Shown: piece by piece, positions 63,946 through 64,000 of the stretch
How positions within the stretch are numbered: position 1 is the stretch's first letter
Layout: every line of letters starts with the position of its first letter
NCBI GenBank assembly: GCA_002162795.1
Contig: MAAY01000042.1
Span: forward strand, 17,486-81,485
Length of the DNA: 64,000 bases
From: Rhodobacterales bacterium 56_14_T64
Lineage (GTDB): Bacteria > Pseudomonadota > Alphaproteobacteria > Rhodobacterales > Rhodobacteraceae
Direction of reading: 5' to 3'
Notes under the pieces: model-generated
Database searches by the model: none
The model's input: the letters and a program-made list of their open reading frames with translations, nothing else
What the model was told of the DNA's origin: nothing
Made by a program: the position numbers and the translations under genes

Positions 63946-64000
63946 GAACGCTAAACTCTCTCTCGCACTGTGACATGGGCTAGGCTATGACGGGTCCATG

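Noticed and set aside
1..64000. tRNA, rRNA or CRISPR arrays
   Set aside because: No cloverleaf, rRNA-like segment or regularly spaced repeat series was seen; a covariance scan could still reveal one.

Overview
The window is a 64 kb stretch of chromosome from a marine-type Rhodobacterales (Roseobacter group) alphaproteobacterium. The main reasons are gene content and order: ChvI-ChvG-HprK-RapZ-EIIA-HPr beside pckA; a methylsuccinyl-CoA dehydrogenase of the ethylmalonyl-CoA pathway; rpoZ-rsh-DUF2062-pdxJ-acpS-lepB-rnc-era-DUF1491-recO in a row; three tandem def genes before fmt; several Rhodobacterales-type orphan families; and a fairly GC-rich, alphaproteobacterial codon style. Genus and species cannot be decided from the sequence alone. 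I see no tRNA, rRNA, CRISPR array, prophage or intact insertion sequence.

Layout. 1-2.5 kb: FadR-type regulator (cut by the window edge) divergent from an aminotransferase, then a small lipoprotein. 2.6-6.6 kb: smc and a YbjN-type secreted protein. 6.6-9.7 kb (minus): lytic transglycosylase and cobalamin genes cobD/cobC. 9.9-13.1 kb: a degenerate receiver protein, a glutathionyl-hydroquinone reductase-like GST, an unknown 118-aa protein and a PatB-type C-S lyase. 13.2-16.1 kb: def-def-def-fmt and two small membrane proteins. 16.2-20.9 kb (mostly minus): TRIC-type channel, rnhA, a methyltransferase, a frameshifted LysE exporter, ispH, a plus-strand cytochrome c and a NYN nuclease. 21-30.3 kb: housekeeping run folK to recO. 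30.3-37.5 kb: accessory and metabolic genes, including a TetR regulator with two operator-like palindromes and Mcd. 37.5-44.9 kb: pckA divergent from chvI-chvG-hprK-rapZ-EIIA-HPr-acyltransferase, a carbon/envelope signalling cluster. 45-51.5 kb: 3-hydroxyacyl-CoA dehydrogenase, DUF6473, etfBA, corrinoid adenosyltransferase, an SDR and an SH3 protein. 51.7-54.8 kb: parC and a lipoprotein. 54.9-62.9 kb: tuf and the S10 ribosomal protein cluster. 63-64 kb: an unknown secreted protein.

How genes work together. Several functions are linked across the window. Corrinoid synthesis (cobC, cobD, pduO) supplies the B12 cofactor that the ethylmalonyl-CoA pathway needs; Mcd passes electrons to EtfAB; PckA handles the C4-to-C3 step. 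The ChvIG/HprK/PTS cluster next to pckA looks like the regulatory hub for that carbon switch. The S10 cluster is broken at three junctions (tuf/rpsJ, rplW/rplB, after rplP) by unrelated small genes, each break with its own terminator.

The most interesting signals are: a third deformylase paralogue that has lost both a metal-ligand cysteine and the catalytic glutamate; a 155-bp imperfect long palindrome in a gene-free gap at 45.0 kb; 13-bp direct repeats one double helical turn apart between pckA and chvI; the orphan genes inside the ribosomal operon; a one-base frameshift in a LysE exporter; and several small palindromes, one of which occurs twice in the window.
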